64,000 nucleotides of DNA from Streptomyces sp. SID4985. Lineage in GTDB: Bacteria; Actinomycetota; Actinomycetes; Streptomycetales; Streptomycetaceae. Below the pieces are notes generated by a model. That model was not told where the DNA came from. It saw only the letters and a program-made list of their open reading frames with translations, and did no database searches. The stretch spans positions 25,333-89,332 of the forward strand of contig NZ_WWIR01000645.1 of assembly GCF_009863025.1 (NCBI RefSeq), given 5' to 3'. Position numbers and translations under genes: made by a program. Below are positions 17,468-26,129 of this stretch, piece after piece (position 1 is the stretch's first letter; each line of letters begins with the position of its first letter).

Positions 17468-17742
17468 CAGGTCTCACGCTCGCCGTCGTCCGCCGTGTCC
17501 GCCGCGAGGTCGTCGGCGGTCTCCGCGTGCACCACGCGCGGAGCGGGCCAACCGGTCGGCGGGGCCTGCCGGATCTCCTCCACTTCGGGCCGGCGGGCCG
17601 CCACCGCTCCGAGCTCGGCGCTGATCCGGTCGTGTTCCGCGTCGTGATCGGCGCCGACGGAGGAGCCCCCGAGGTCGTCGACACGGAACAGCTCGACCTC
17701 GCCGGTCTCGGCGTTGAAACGGAACCGCACGCGCACCCGCAT
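17464..17742 (-). CDS. 92-residue acidic protein of unknown function
   Basis: The ATG at 17742 lies four bases after the preceding stop; a longer frame upstream overlaps the coiled-coil gene and is rejected. The first 20 residues (VRVRFRFNAETGEVELFRVD) look like a beta-hairpin. The remainder is acidic, with a Pro/Trp stretch PPTGWPAP and many Ala, Asp and Glu. It overlaps the TPR gene start by GTGA. I do not recognise the family; the N-terminal hairpin pattern is reminiscent of small DUF2997-type partners of AAA systems, but that is a guess. Confidence 0.65.
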   Translation of the reverse strand: MRVRVRFRFNAETGEVELFRVDDLGGSSVGADHDAEHDRISAELGAVAARRPEVEEIRQAPPTGWPAPRVVHAETADDLAADTADDGERETW

Positions 17743-17746
17743 CGGG

Positions 17747-18541
17747 TCAGGCCTCCATCTCGAACTCGATGTCGATGACATGGTCCGATTCCTCGACCTG
17801 GATGCCGGTGGCGCCGTGCTCGCGGGCGTACGCCAGAATCGCCTGACGGTAGGAAGCGGCCAGCACCTCGTTGACGGCACCGAGCCCGTCGCTCGCGAGC
17901 TGCTGCAGCCGCTCACGGTTCCGCGACTCCAACTCGCCCTGGAGACGCTCCCGTTCGCTCGCCAGGCGGGCCTCCGCGTCCGCCCCCGCGGCCGCGCGCA
18001 ACCGCTCGTCGGCCGCCGCCGCTGCCGCGTCGGAGGCGTCCCGGGCCTGTCGGCGCACCTCTTCCAACAGCCTCATGGCCTGCGACTCGGCGGCGTGTTC
18101 GGCCTGTCGCCGCGCGTCCGCCTCGGCGCTCGCGTAGGTGACGCCGCCGTAGTCGTCGTCGTAGTAACGGCCTTCGCCCGCGCCCTGCGCCGTGTCGGAC
18201 ACGGTCCCGCTCAGTACGTCGCTCGCGCGACCCTCCGCACGGGCCTCCTCCTCCAGGCGGGCGGTCACGAGGAGTTCGCCCGTCGACGGCCGGTACGTCA
18301 CCCGTCCGTCGGGCAGGTCGAGGACGAAGACGCCGTCGGCCTCCTGCCAGCCGGGAGCGGAGGCGAGCGCGTGCTCGAACGCCTCGCGGGTGCGGGCGCC
18401 CAGGGTGCCGCCGAAGGGGTAGGCGACCTCAACTTCGCTGACCACGGTGTCGGTTCGGCTGACCCGGCGCTCGACCTCCACCTGCCAGGCCTCCACCACC
18501 TCCCGGGTCGCCGTGATGTTGACCCTGCGTGGGTTGCACAT
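17747..18541 (-). CDS. Coiled-coil protein of the MoxR operon
   Basis: 264 residues from the ATG at 18541 (MCNPRRV); a GTG four codons upstream at 18553 is an alternative. The N-terminal MCNPRRVNITATREVVEAW motif recurs, to my recollection, in unnamed actinobacterial proteins. A mid-section with Gly/Tyr/Asp residues (GEGRYYDDDYGG) leads into a long Ala/Glu/Arg-rich coiled coil at about residues 135-225. The C-terminus ends in a short strand-like acidic segment HVIDIEFEMEA. It probably links to MoxR, whose gene ends 62 bp upstream, the largest gap in the operon. Confidence 0.7.
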   Translation of the reverse strand: MCNPRRVNITATREVVEAWQVEVERRVSRTDTVVSEVEVAYPFGGTLGARTREAFEHALASAPGWQEADGVFVLDLPDGRVTYRPSTGELLVTARLEEEARAEGRASDVLSGTVSDTAQGAGEGRYYDDDYGGVTYASAEADARRQAEHAAESQAMRLLEEVRRQARDASDAAAAAADERLRAAAGADAEARLASERERLQGELESRNRERLQQLASDGLGAVNEVLAASYRQAILAYAREHGATGIQVEESDHVIDIEFEMEA

Positions 18542-18603
18542 ACGCCCCGTCACCCCCAGTACGCCACCGGCTCCCCCGGAGCGGTGTGGAATCGGTCGGT
18601 CTC

Positions 18604-19767
18604 CTACACCCGCAGCAGCGCGAGGGTGTTGTCGATGATAGTGGTCAGTTCGTCACGGGCGGTGAGATTGGCGGGCTCCACGCTCTCCAGCTCCAGGCGG
18701 AGCTTGTTCAGTCCGCGCAGCACGTTCTCGACGGCCGCGTCGGACGCACCGGCGGAGACCTGACGGCTCGTCAATTTGGCCTCGCCGAGGATGTGGTGTG
18801 CCGCTCGCAGGGTGGTGGAGGCCGACGGACCCCCGTCGGCCTCCACCACACGTTGCACCGACTCCTGGACGAGCCGCTCGTGCGCGGGATCGGTCCAGAT
18901 GTGCCGCAACGGCCACAGATCGCGGGGCTCGGCACGCACACTCTCCCGGCGCATCGCCGCGGCGGCCACCAGCCGCAGACCGCGCACGATCCTGCGGTCC
19001 GACAACACGACTCCCTGCGCCAGCAGTTCGCGGATCAGGGAGCGGTACACGGCGGTCACCCGGTTCAGGTCGACCCGGTCGACCTGGCGGCCCAGCCGCT
19101 CCAGGGACTCGTGATCGACCCAGGTGTGGCCCGCGCCCTCCGCCGGGTGCGGAGCGAAGGACTTCTCGAGCAGCTCCTCGAGATGGCTGTCCGCCACGGG
19201 CGACACGTTCACCCGCAGCAGGAAACGGTCGGCGAAGGCGACGAGCGCCGGGTCCTGCGGGAGGGTGTTCGACGCACCGATCAGGCTGATCAGCGGCACC
19301 GGCTGGGACTCCCTGCCGTGATGGAACACCCGCTCGTTCATCACGGTCAGAAGGGTGTTGAGGATCGGGCTGCCGCACTGGAAGATCTCGTCAAGGAAGG
19401 CGATGAGAGCCTCGGGCAGCATGCCCTCCGTGCGGATCGCGTGCCTGCCGTCCCGGAACGCGGCGACGTCGACGGGTCCGAACACCTCGGACGGCTCGGT
19501 GAACCGCGTCAGCAGCCGGACGAACGGCCGGGTGCCCAGACCGGCGGCGAACCGGGTCACGAGGTCCGTCTTACCGGTTCCCGGCGGCCCCAGCAACAGC
19601 ACGTGCTCACGGGCGATGACCGCGACCTCCAGGAGGTCGAGCGCGAGCCGCCGCCCCACGAAGTGGTGCCCCACACTGCGCCCGAGCGCCTGCAGCCGGT
19701 GGATCGCCGCCAGATCGTCCGGGCTCCACGGCGGGAGTTCCCCGTACCGGTGCGCCGCGGTCGTCAC
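18604..19767 (-). CDS. MoxR family AAA+ ATPase
   Basis: 387 residues. The GTG at 19767 overlaps the stop of the AAA ATPase gene (GTGA). Walker A is GPPGTGKT at residues 60-67 and Walker B is AFLDEIFQ around 123-130; GASNTLP acts as sensor 1 and an Arg finger is expected in FADRF. Other MoxR/RavA marks are FVGRR, EVFGPVD and the lid region. MoxR ATPases act as chaperones that work with vWA proteins; here the candidate vWA is the degenerate domain in the WD40 protein four genes later. The C-terminal 120 residues are helical and extended relative to minimal MoxR. Confidence 0.92.
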   Translation of the reverse strand: MTTAAHRYGELPPWSPDDLAAIHRLQALGRSVGHHFVGRRLALDLLEVAVIAREHVLLLGPPGTGKTDLVTRFAAGLGTRPFVRLLTRFTEPSEVFGPVDVAAFRDGRHAIRTEGMLPEALIAFLDEIFQCGSPILNTLLTVMNERVFHHGRESQPVPLISLIGASNTLPQDPALVAFADRFLLRVNVSPVADSHLEELLEKSFAPHPAEGAGHTWVDHESLERLGRQVDRVDLNRVTAVYRSLIRELLAQGVVLSDRRIVRGLRLVAAAAMRRESVRAEPRDLWPLRHIWTDPAHERLVQESVQRVVEADGGPSASTTLRAAHHILGEAKLTSRQVSAGASDAAVENVLRGLNKLRLELESVEPANLTARDELTTIIDNTLALLRV

Positions 19768-21569
19768 TGGCGCTCCGCGGCGCGCTGGCGGCGGTCCTGC
19801 TGCAGCTTGCCCACGAGCCAGCCCATGCGGCGCGGGCTGGGCGGGGTCTTGCGCAGATACAGGTCGACGAACGCCTCACTCATGATGGAGCGCAGCTCGT
19901 CGCCGTTGCGGTTCTCGCTCGCCTCGGCGATGAGTTCCAACAGCTCCTCCTGCAGATCGATGGAGTAACGACGGGCATGGTGACGCAGGATCGCCCGGCG
20001 CGCGGGAAGGTCCGGCAGCCCGACGGCCAGGCTGCGGAAGCGGCTGGGGCGCAGAAGGGCCTCGTCGATGATGTCGATGCGGTTGGTGGTGCCGATGACC
20101 AGCATCGGCACCTCCGGCCGGAAGCCGTCCATCTCCGTGAGGATCTGGGCGACGACGCTGTTGCCGACCCGGGTGCCCCCGTCACCGCGTCCGGAGCGCT
20201 GCATGGTGATGGCGTCGATCTCGTCGAAGACGATCACCGAGGGCGCGCTGCGCCGGGCCGCGGCGAACAGCTCGCGCACCTTGCGCTCGCTCTCGCCGAC
20301 GTACATGTCGATCACCTCGGGCCCGGAGACCACCTGGATGGTCGCGTTGAGCTCGTTGGCGATGGCCTTGGCGAAGAGGGTCTTCCCGGTGCCGGGCGGG
20401 CCGTGGAAGATGAAGCCGCGCGGCACCAGTTCGTTGCGCACCTCCTCCATCGACGCGGGCAGCTCCTGCGCGCCGCTCACGAGGGACAGCGCCTGGCGGA
20501 TCTCCGCCTTGACCTCCTCGTAGCCGCCGATGTCCTGCAGGGTCACCTGTGGGATCTCGAAGCCCGAGTACTGCTGGGCCTTGAAGGTGAGCAGTGTCCT
20601 GCGCAGGTCCGAGACGGTGGCGCGGTCGGACTCCGCGTGCACCTGGCGTGCGTAGCGCATGGCCTGCCGCAGCCGCACCGGGTTCATGCCCGCGATGTGC
20701 TTGTAGAACTCCCGTGGCTGGAAGCCCTCGAAGGTCGCCGCCTCGGCCGAGGTCACCAGGGCCTGCCCGAGCGGGACTTCACCGCCTCCGGGCGGGGTGA
20801 CGTTGGGGGGCAGACCGGTGAGCGAGAGCCGCGCGCTGAACCGCTCGGCGAGCACCTCGGGCAGGGAGAGCGAGGTGTCGGCGAAGGCCAGCACGAGGCT
20901 GTCCGGATACTCGTAGAGCAGTTCGACCAGTTCCCGGGCCTCGGTGTGCCGGCTGACGTCGGCGCCTCCGCACAGCAGGTCGAGGTGGGGCAGCACGATG
21001 ACGTCCCCCTCTTTCAGCCCTTCGAGCTGCGTACGCAGCTGGGCGAGCCGCCGCTGACGCGGGTTGGCCGAGAGGTCGGCCACCGGGTCGTCCGCCGGGT
21101 CGGGCTCGGCGAGCAGGATCCCGCGCCGCTGGGCGAGCGAGGTCATGTCGGGCCACAGATGGGCGACGACGAGCTTCTCGGTGATCACGAGCACGGGGAG
21201 GTCCGCGCGCAGCAGGGAGGCGACACGCTCGATGCTGTCCCAGTACGCCAGCCGTACGGCCTCCTCGTCGGAGACGGACTCGGGATGGCCGGACGGATCC
21301 GCCGGAGGCGGGCCGGGCGACTTCTCGATCACGGGGGCAGGGCGGGCGGCGGGCATGAAGACGTGGGCGCCCGGGGTGACTTCCGCGCGCAGCAGGCACG
21401 TCACGGCGAAGTCCGACCAGGGGCGGTCCGCGTACTCCGGGGGCAGCTCTTCGAGCAGCAGGAAGTCTCCGGACGCCAGCGCCTCGCGCAGCGGCAGGGA
21501 GCCGGAGGACGAGAGCAGCCGGAGGCGGTCGTCGTCGCCGCCTGCGACGACGGTCAGCGGGAAGGTCAC
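19764..21569 (-). CDS. AAA ATPase, Cdc48/FtsH/Ycf46-like, with inactive first module
   Basis: 601 residues from the GTG at 21569, which overlaps the preceding stop (GTGA). The C-terminal AAA domain (about 335-575) is complete: IGGYEEVKAEIRQAL, Walker A GPPGTGKT (390-397), Walker B VIVFDE (445-450), sensor 1 GTTNR and second-region-of-homology arginines in LLRPSRFRSLAVGLP. The N-terminal half (110-260) has a Walker-B-like strand (GDVIVLPHLDLLCG) and an ATPase-like order of secondary structure but no P-loop, so it looks like a degenerate AAA module. By analogy with Cdc48, it could unfold tagged substrates next to the E1/E2/JAB genes. Confidence 0.92.
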   Translation of the reverse strand: MTFPLTVVAGGDDDRLRLLSSSGSLPLREALASGDFLLLEELPPEYADRPWSDFAVTCLLRAEVTPGAHVFMPAARPAPVIEKSPGPPPADPSGHPESVSDEEAVRLAYWDSIERVASLLRADLPVLVITEKLVVAHLWPDMTSLAQRRGILLAEPDPADDPVADLSANPRQRRLAQLRTQLEGLKEGDVIVLPHLDLLCGGADVSRHTEARELVELLYEYPDSLVLAFADTSLSLPEVLAERFSARLSLTGLPPNVTPPGGGEVPLGQALVTSAEAATFEGFQPREFYKHIAGMNPVRLRQAMRYARQVHAESDRATVSDLRRTLLTFKAQQYSGFEIPQVTLQDIGGYEEVKAEIRQALSLVSGAQELPASMEEVRNELVPRGFIFHGPPGTGKTLFAKAIANELNATIQVVSGPEVIDMYVGESERKVRELFAAARRSAPSVIVFDEIDAITMQRSGRGDGGTRVGNSVVAQILTEMDGFRPEVPMLVIGTTNRIDIIDEALLRPSRFRSLAVGLPDLPARRAILRHHARRYSIDLQEELLELIAEASENRNGDELRSIMSEAFVDLYLRKTPPSPRRMGWLVGKLQQDRRQRAAERQ

Positions 21570-22468
21570 CGGGCCGTCACCGCCCGCAGCTCCCGCAGGG
21601 CCTCGGCCCGCGCGCGCAGCCGGGACAGCCGGAGTCCGCCCTCGTGTCCCCGGAGCATCCTGCGGGCGCGGAGCTCGGCGGGGAAGCGCGTTACGAGCAC
21701 GTCGAGCGGCCGCCACCAGTCGGACGTCGCATCCGCCCACGCTGCCGCCGCCCGGTCGGTGTCCGGGGCACCCGAGGTCTCCCCGGTGAGCACCGCCACC
21801 GCCTCGCGGGTGCGCCGCATGTAGTACGGCCCGTGGTGGAGCAGCGCCGTCTCGTACACGTCGTAGACCCACTGTCGCTCGGCCGGGTCGAACCGGTAGC
21901 GGCTCAGCAGCCCGGAGCGCCAGAGCATGGCGTCGGGCGTGCGCGGGGGAGCGGACAGCGCGGCGGTCACGGTGCGGCGGCCCTCCGGGTGGTCCAGGAG
22001 CCGGTCGAGGAGCTGGCGGCACGGCTCGTCGTCGCCCGGCGCGGGCGCGTCGAACAGGCCGGTCAGGGGAGAGTGGCGCAGCAGCGCGGTACCCAGCGAG
22101 GTGCCGACGGACCGCGATCCCGCCGTGAGCACGGGGTGGACGAGGCCGTGCCGGGCGAGCAGGTCGCGGGCGGACCCGGGCGCGGACACCGAGTCCAGGG
22201 TCCGTTCCGCCAGGGAGCCCTCGCGCAGCGCCACGGCCGCGGCCAGCAGAAGCGTGGGGAGGCCCGCCGGACCCGGGTCGCCCAGCGGCGGGTCCGACAG
22301 GCGCATCCTCGCCGCCGTCACCGCCGCGAGCCGCTCCACCAGGAGCGCCGGATCCTGCTCCGGTGACGTAGGTCCGGCCGTGCGGCCGGGCAGCGGTGCC
22401 CCGGTCTCCGGCTCACTGGCGGCCCAGCGAAGAAGCCGCGGGACGGTATCTGTCACTGTTGTCATCAC
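21566..22468 (-). CDS. 300-residue helical protein of unknown function
   Basis: The start is GTG at 22468 followed directly by ATG; the gene overlaps the end of the JAB gene by about 55 bp and ends in a GTGA overlap with the AAA gene. The product is Ala-, Leu- and Arg-rich, probably all helical, without signal peptide or membrane segment. The most distinctive stretch is around FDPAERQWVYDVYETALLHH and YYMRRTREA in the second half. I recognise no domain. Its position between the JAB peptidase and the AAA ATPase suggests an adaptor role. Confidence 0.75.
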   Translation of the reverse strand: MMTTVTDTVPRLLRWAASEPETGAPLPGRTAGPTSPEQDPALLVERLAAVTAARMRLSDPPLGDPGPAGLPTLLLAAAVALREGSLAERTLDSVSAPGSARDLLARHGLVHPVLTAGSRSVGTSLGTALLRHSPLTGLFDAPAPGDDEPCRQLLDRLLDHPEGRRTVTAALSAPPRTPDAMLWRSGLLSRYRFDPAERQWVYDVYETALLHHGPYYMRRTREAVAVLTGETSGAPDTDRAAAAWADATSDWWRPLDVLVTRFPAELRARRMLRGHEGGLRLSRLRARAEALRELRAVTAR

Positions 22469-23450
22469 GGCTCCACAGGGAACTGGCCTCCATGGTGGCG
22501 TCGGACCGCGCGTAGCAGCGCAGTACCCGGTTGCCTTCGGAGTAGTTGATCAGTGCGGCCACCTGCCAGGGACGGCGGAAGGTGGCCCGGTGCAGATCGA
22601 TGTCGGTGCCCGACAGCCCCATCCTTCCGACCGCCGGGAAAAGGTGGGTGTGGTACCAGCCGACCAGCCGGGCTCCGGGGTGTCGGTCCCTGAGAGCACG
22701 GCTCATGGCGCCGAAGGAGTCGCCGGTGAACGTGAAGTGCATCAAGGACGCCCCGGTGTGCTCCGCCGGCAGAACGTGCTCCACCACCACGACGTAGCGC
22801 TCCTCGGCCTCCGGGCGCCGGTATGCCTTGCCGAACAGGAAGCCGCCCTCCTCGACCCGGTCGGACAAGGGGAGTTCACGTGTCAGGAGCCGCTCGATGC
22901 CCGGGGCCAGGACCACGGTCACACGCTGGTCCTCCGTCGAGGGCGGAAGAACCGATTCCACCAGGTCGAACTCCGGCAGCTCCGGCTCGGCGGCGGGGCG
23001 CACCCCGAAGGAGAGCCGGGCGGACCGGGAGATGTCCACGTCCATGGCTCCCGAGACAGGCGGAGGAAGCCGCCGTACGGGGGCGTCGTCCATGCCCGGT
23101 GCGTCGATGCGGAACGACCAGTACTCCTCGGACGCGTCGATCTCCCGCGCGAGCGCGGTGAGCGCGGGGCCCAGGAGACCCTTGACGGAGTGCGGATGAC
23201 GGTAGATCACTCGACCCTCCACCTGTGCCATGACGTTCAGATAGCCGTAACCGGACTGGCGGTTCTTCAGAAGAGGCGGCCCGGGGTAGTCCTCCGGGTC
23301 CTCGATCGGCTGGAACCTGAGATTGAAGGCGGCCCGGCGCCGGTCGGCGGCCAGTTCGTCCGCGAGGACGGCCTTGAGCAGCGCGATGAGGCCGACCCTG
23401 CGCTCGGGCACGTGGGCGTCGCCGCGGTACAGCTCGACTTCAACCCGCAT
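22413..23450 (-). CDS. JAB/JAMM-domain metallopeptidase (candidate deconjugase)
   Basis: 345 residues from the ATG at 23450, overlapping the E2 gene by 11 bp. The C-terminal half is a JAB/MPN domain: Glu200/201 in VEEGGFLFGK, zinc histidines His267 and His269 in GWYHTHLF, then Ser280 and Asp283 in LSGTDIDLH. The spacing between second His and Asp is 13 instead of the usual 10, an insertion in the loop. The N-terminal 165 residues are mixed alpha/beta and unrecognised. JAMM enzymes cleave isopeptide bonds to ubiquitin-like proteins or trim their C-termini; the adjacent E1 and E2 genes support this role here. Confidence 0.9.
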   Translation of the reverse strand: MRVEVELYRGDAHVPERRVGLIALLKAVLADELAADRRRAAFNLRFQPIEDPEDYPGPPLLKNRQSGYGYLNVMAQVEGRVIYRHPHSVKGLLGPALTALAREIDASEEYWSFRIDAPGMDDAPVRRLPPPVSGAMDVDISRSARLSFGVRPAAEPELPEFDLVESVLPPSTEDQRVTVVLAPGIERLLTRELPLSDRVEEGGFLFGKAYRRPEAEERYVVVVEHVLPAEHTGASLMHFTFTGDSFGAMSRALRDRHPGARLVGWYHTHLFPAVGRMGLSGTDIDLHRATFRRPWQVAALINYSEGNRVLRCYARSDATMEASSLWSRDDNSDRYRPAASSLGRQ

Positions 23451-25071
23451 CGCCGACCTCGTCCGACGGCCGCACACGCAGGGCCCTGTGGCGCAGACCC
23501 TCGTCACCCGCGGGGTCGGCCGATCCGGCGGCGGCCCCTCTGATCGCTGCGATCATCGCCTGTCCCCTCTCGGACCTCGCCCAGATGGCGGCCTGCCTGT
23601 CGACCGTTCCGCCGCCGCCCTCGTTCTCCGTACGTACGTCGTAGTTCCGGTACCTCGCCATGTCCACCAGGATCTGGCACAGCTGGCCGAAGTCGAGCGT
23701 GGGGCGGTAGGAGCCCTGCAGCGCGCCGAGGCAGACCAGACCGTCCGGGGCCGCCGTCAGATTGCGCGCGATGTTCGGGTGGAAGATCGGCGTGAGCCAG
23801 ATCGCGGCCGGAGCCTGCAGCGGGAAGCCCGCTCCCAGGGCGATGAGCACGGTGTGCTCCTGCTGCGCCGAGGGATCCGCGTCATGGGGCTCACCGGCGC
23901 CGGGCGGCCGGAACCCCGGCGCCCGGAAGCCCACTTCGTACTCGGTGGGGAAGTCCGGGTCGTCCATCTCCAGCACCGTGAAGTTCTCGTGCCGCTTCTC
24001 GTATCTGCGGATCTCCTCGCGCACGCGCAGGATGGCCTGGAGCTTCAGCTGGCCGATGCCCGCCGTGCTCTCCGGATAGACGTTGAGGGTGTCGCCGTCC
24101 CCGACGCCCGCGTCGTGCAGGGACTGGCTCGGGTCGAGGCGCAGGAAGCTGCCGTCGGGCTGGAGATGGTCCACGACCGTGCGCCTGCGGTGGCCGACCC
24201 TGTCATGGGTGGTGTCCGAGCCGTACTGGGACAGGATCGCCACGGCGATGTCCCGCACCGTGGTGATCGACGGAACTCCCGCGAAGTCGAACGGCTGATG
24301 GTCCGGCCCGCGCACCAGCAACTTCTCCAGCAGATAGGGGCGATGCTCGTACGCGTCCTGGATGATCTCGAGGTCGGGCGCCGCTCCGTCCTGCACGAGC
24401 CGTCGGCGCAGCGCCTCGATACGGTCCTCGGCCAGCTCGTGCCGTACGGACACGGCGACCTGGCCGAAGTCGACGCCGTCGTTCGCGCTCACGTACAGGA
24501 CCTGGGCGGACGGGTCCTCCGTCTCGCGCACCGCCTGGATGAACTCGGGGTGGTGGCCGCGCCCCACGAAGATCAGCACGACGTGCGGGCCCTGCGGTTC
24601 GGGCGACGGACGCGTGGGCGTGGGCTGTCCGTGAAACGGCGCCCCGGAGCCGTGACCGGTCCCGGGCGACGGACGGGCGGAGGGCTGCGTCCACCGGACA
24701 CCGGGCTCCGGTTCGGGCGGAGACTCCCGCGCCGTGGTGGGGGGCCGCGTCGGCGTTTCCCGCTGGGGGGCGGCGGACGCCTGATCGGGTCCGTCGGCTG
24801 TGCCCGCCGACTCGGGGGACAGGGACTCGCGGGCCCTGCGCAGGACCGGGTTGCCCGGATACTCGGTGGACGTGATGAGGATCAGTTCACGCTCGCCGTC
24901 GAGCATCACTCCCGCGTCCACGAGACGGCGTACCTCCGACCAGAAGAGCTTCGCGTTGAGCTCCGTGGACGGGATCCGCTGGGCCGGGAAGCCGGTCTGC
25001 GTCCGCAGGATGATCACCGCTTCCTGCGGTGGGATGATGCGCGCCAGCTCCGCGTAGATCTCGTCCTTCAC
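23440..25071 (-). CDS. EAD-like / ubiquitin-like / E2 (UBC) fusion protein
   Basis: 543 residues from the GTG at 25071, overlapping the E1 stop (GTGA). Residues 1-85 form an effector-associated-type helical domain (EIYAELARIIPPQEAVIILR..FWSEVRR..YPGN). A Pro-rich linker follows to 160. Residues 160-250 are an alpha/beta segment (HVVLIFVG). Residues 250-335 look like a ubiquitin/YukD-type beta-grasp ending LHDAGVGDGDTLNVYP. Residues 340-515 are an E2 fold: HPNI at 431-434 and the catalytic Cys447 in DGLVCLG, followed by YRPTLDFGQLCQIL. Segments 1-335 are homologous to the N-terminus of the CHAT protein at 33922-36276. It would take a modifier from the E1 encoded upstream. Confidence 0.9.
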   Translation of the reverse strand: MKDEIYAELARIIPPQEAVIILRTQTGFPAQRIPSTELNAKLFWSEVRRLVDAGVMLDGERELILITSTEYPGNPVLRRARESLSPESAGTADGPDQASAAPQRETPTRPPTTARESPPEPEPGVRWTQPSARPSPGTGHGSGAPFHGQPTPTRPSPEPQGPHVVLIFVGRGHHPEFIQAVRETEDPSAQVLYVSANDGVDFGQVAVSVRHELAEDRIEALRRRLVQDGAAPDLEIIQDAYEHRPYLLEKLLVRGPDHQPFDFAGVPSITTVRDIAVAILSQYGSDTTHDRVGHRRRTVVDHLQPDGSFLRLDPSQSLHDAGVGDGDTLNVYPESTAGIGQLKLQAILRVREEIRRYEKRHENFTVLEMDDPDFPTEYEVGFRAPGFRPPGAGEPHDADPSAQQEHTVLIALGAGFPLQAPAAIWLTPIFHPNIARNLTAAPDGLVCLGALQGSYRPTLDFGQLCQILVDMARYRNYDVRTENEGGGGTVDRQAAIWARSERGQAMIAAIRGAAAGSADPAGDEGLRHRALRVRPSDEVGDAG

Positions 25072-26129
25072 CGGCCCACCTCCGCCGCGGCAGCCGTTTC
25101 GCCGGTCAGTTCGACATAGCGCAGACCGGACGTGCGCGGGTGCATCACAGTCAGTATCTCCCTTGGAGCGACGCCCAGTCGGGCCAGGCGGGTGTCGGGT
25201 GACGCCGCCCGCAGCCGCGTCCCGGTGGCCAGCGGCGACCGTACGGACCCGGCCTCGCGGAACCCGGTCCACGTCAGCGGTTCCTCGTCGGCGTCGACCC
25301 GGAGCAGCAGCTCGCCGACCGTGTCCCGTGCGGACAACGGCAGCCGCGTCACGTCGGCGTCCTCGATGCGCTCGTGCAGGGGGCACCCCGGGTCGGGGTG
25401 TTCCGCGAGACTCCGTCCGGCCACCGGTACGGCTCCGCCGGCCGCGTCCACGCGCAGCAGCCGTGAGCCCACCGGGAGTCCGAGCAGGAGCCTGACCGCG
25501 TAGTTCGCCAGCCACGCGCCGACCAGGAGGGAAACCGGCGCGGAGGCGCCCTCGGGCAGGGTGCGCACGGGTGCGGCGCACGAGTGGGGACTGTCCGGTA
25601 CGAACAGCGACGACCGGTCGTGACCGCACGCCCAGCAGCGGCCGCCCGGGGGGTGGACGGAGACCTGGCCGCCCCATTCGTGGGTACCGCCGTCGAGCAT
25701 GGTCGCCGAGGCCAGATTGCAGCGCGTGGCGAGCTCGACGCGTGCCGCCCGGCTGTCGAGGCAGCTCACCACCAGGTCGGCGTCGCGCAGTTCGGCCAGA
25801 CCGACACCGGACACCAGCGGGGCCACGCGTGCCGACGTCGCGGTGTCCGGGGCCAGTCGGCTGAGCGCGCGGGCGACCGTCTCCGCCTTCGGCCGCCCCA
25901 CGTCGGAGGGGAGGAACAGCGGGCAGCGGCTGAGATTGCTGACGGCGACCACATCGGGATCGCAGACCAGGAGACGGCCCACACCCGCGAGGGCGAGCGC
26001 CTGGACGACCGCGTTGCCCAGGGCGCCCGCGCCGACGACCACGACGGTGGCGGCGGAGAGGCGGTCCTGGTTCCAGCCGGGAATCAGGCGGTGCCGCGCG
26101 AAGCGGCCCTCGTCGGTGGGGGTGGCCAT
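25068..26129 (-). CDS. ThiF/E1-like ubiquitin-activating-type enzyme
   Basis: 353 residues from the ATG at 26129, overlapping the preceding stop by one base (TGATG). Residues 28-70 are the adenylation Rossmann motif: VVVVGAGALG, acidic Asp57 and SNLSR with the conserved Arg68. Zinc ligands are CWAC (Cys165, Cys168) and probably Cys249/His252. Cys184 in DSPHSCAAPV sits where ThiF/MoeB-type enzymes keep a functional cysteine. About 90 C-terminal residues form an additional domain of unknown fold. It would adenylate the C-terminus of a ubiquitin-like modifier and pass it to the E2 encoded next. The modifier itself is not obvious in the operon. Confidence 0.92.
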   Translation of the reverse strand: MATPTDEGRFARHRLIPGWNQDRLSAATVVVVGAGALGNAVVQALALAGVGRLLVCDPDVVAVSNLSRCPLFLPSDVGRPKAETVARALSRLAPDTATSARVAPLVSGVGLAELRDADLVVSCLDSRAARVELATRCNLASATMLDGGTHEWGGQVSVHPPGGRCWACGHDRSSLFVPDSPHSCAAPVRTLPEGASAPVSLLVGAWLANYAVRLLLGLPVGSRLLRVDAAGGAVPVAGRSLAEHPDPGCPLHERIEDADVTRLPLSARDTVGELLLRVDADEEPLTWTGFREAGSVRSPLATGTRLRAASPDTRLARLGVAPREILTVMHPRTSGLRYVELTGETAAAAEVGR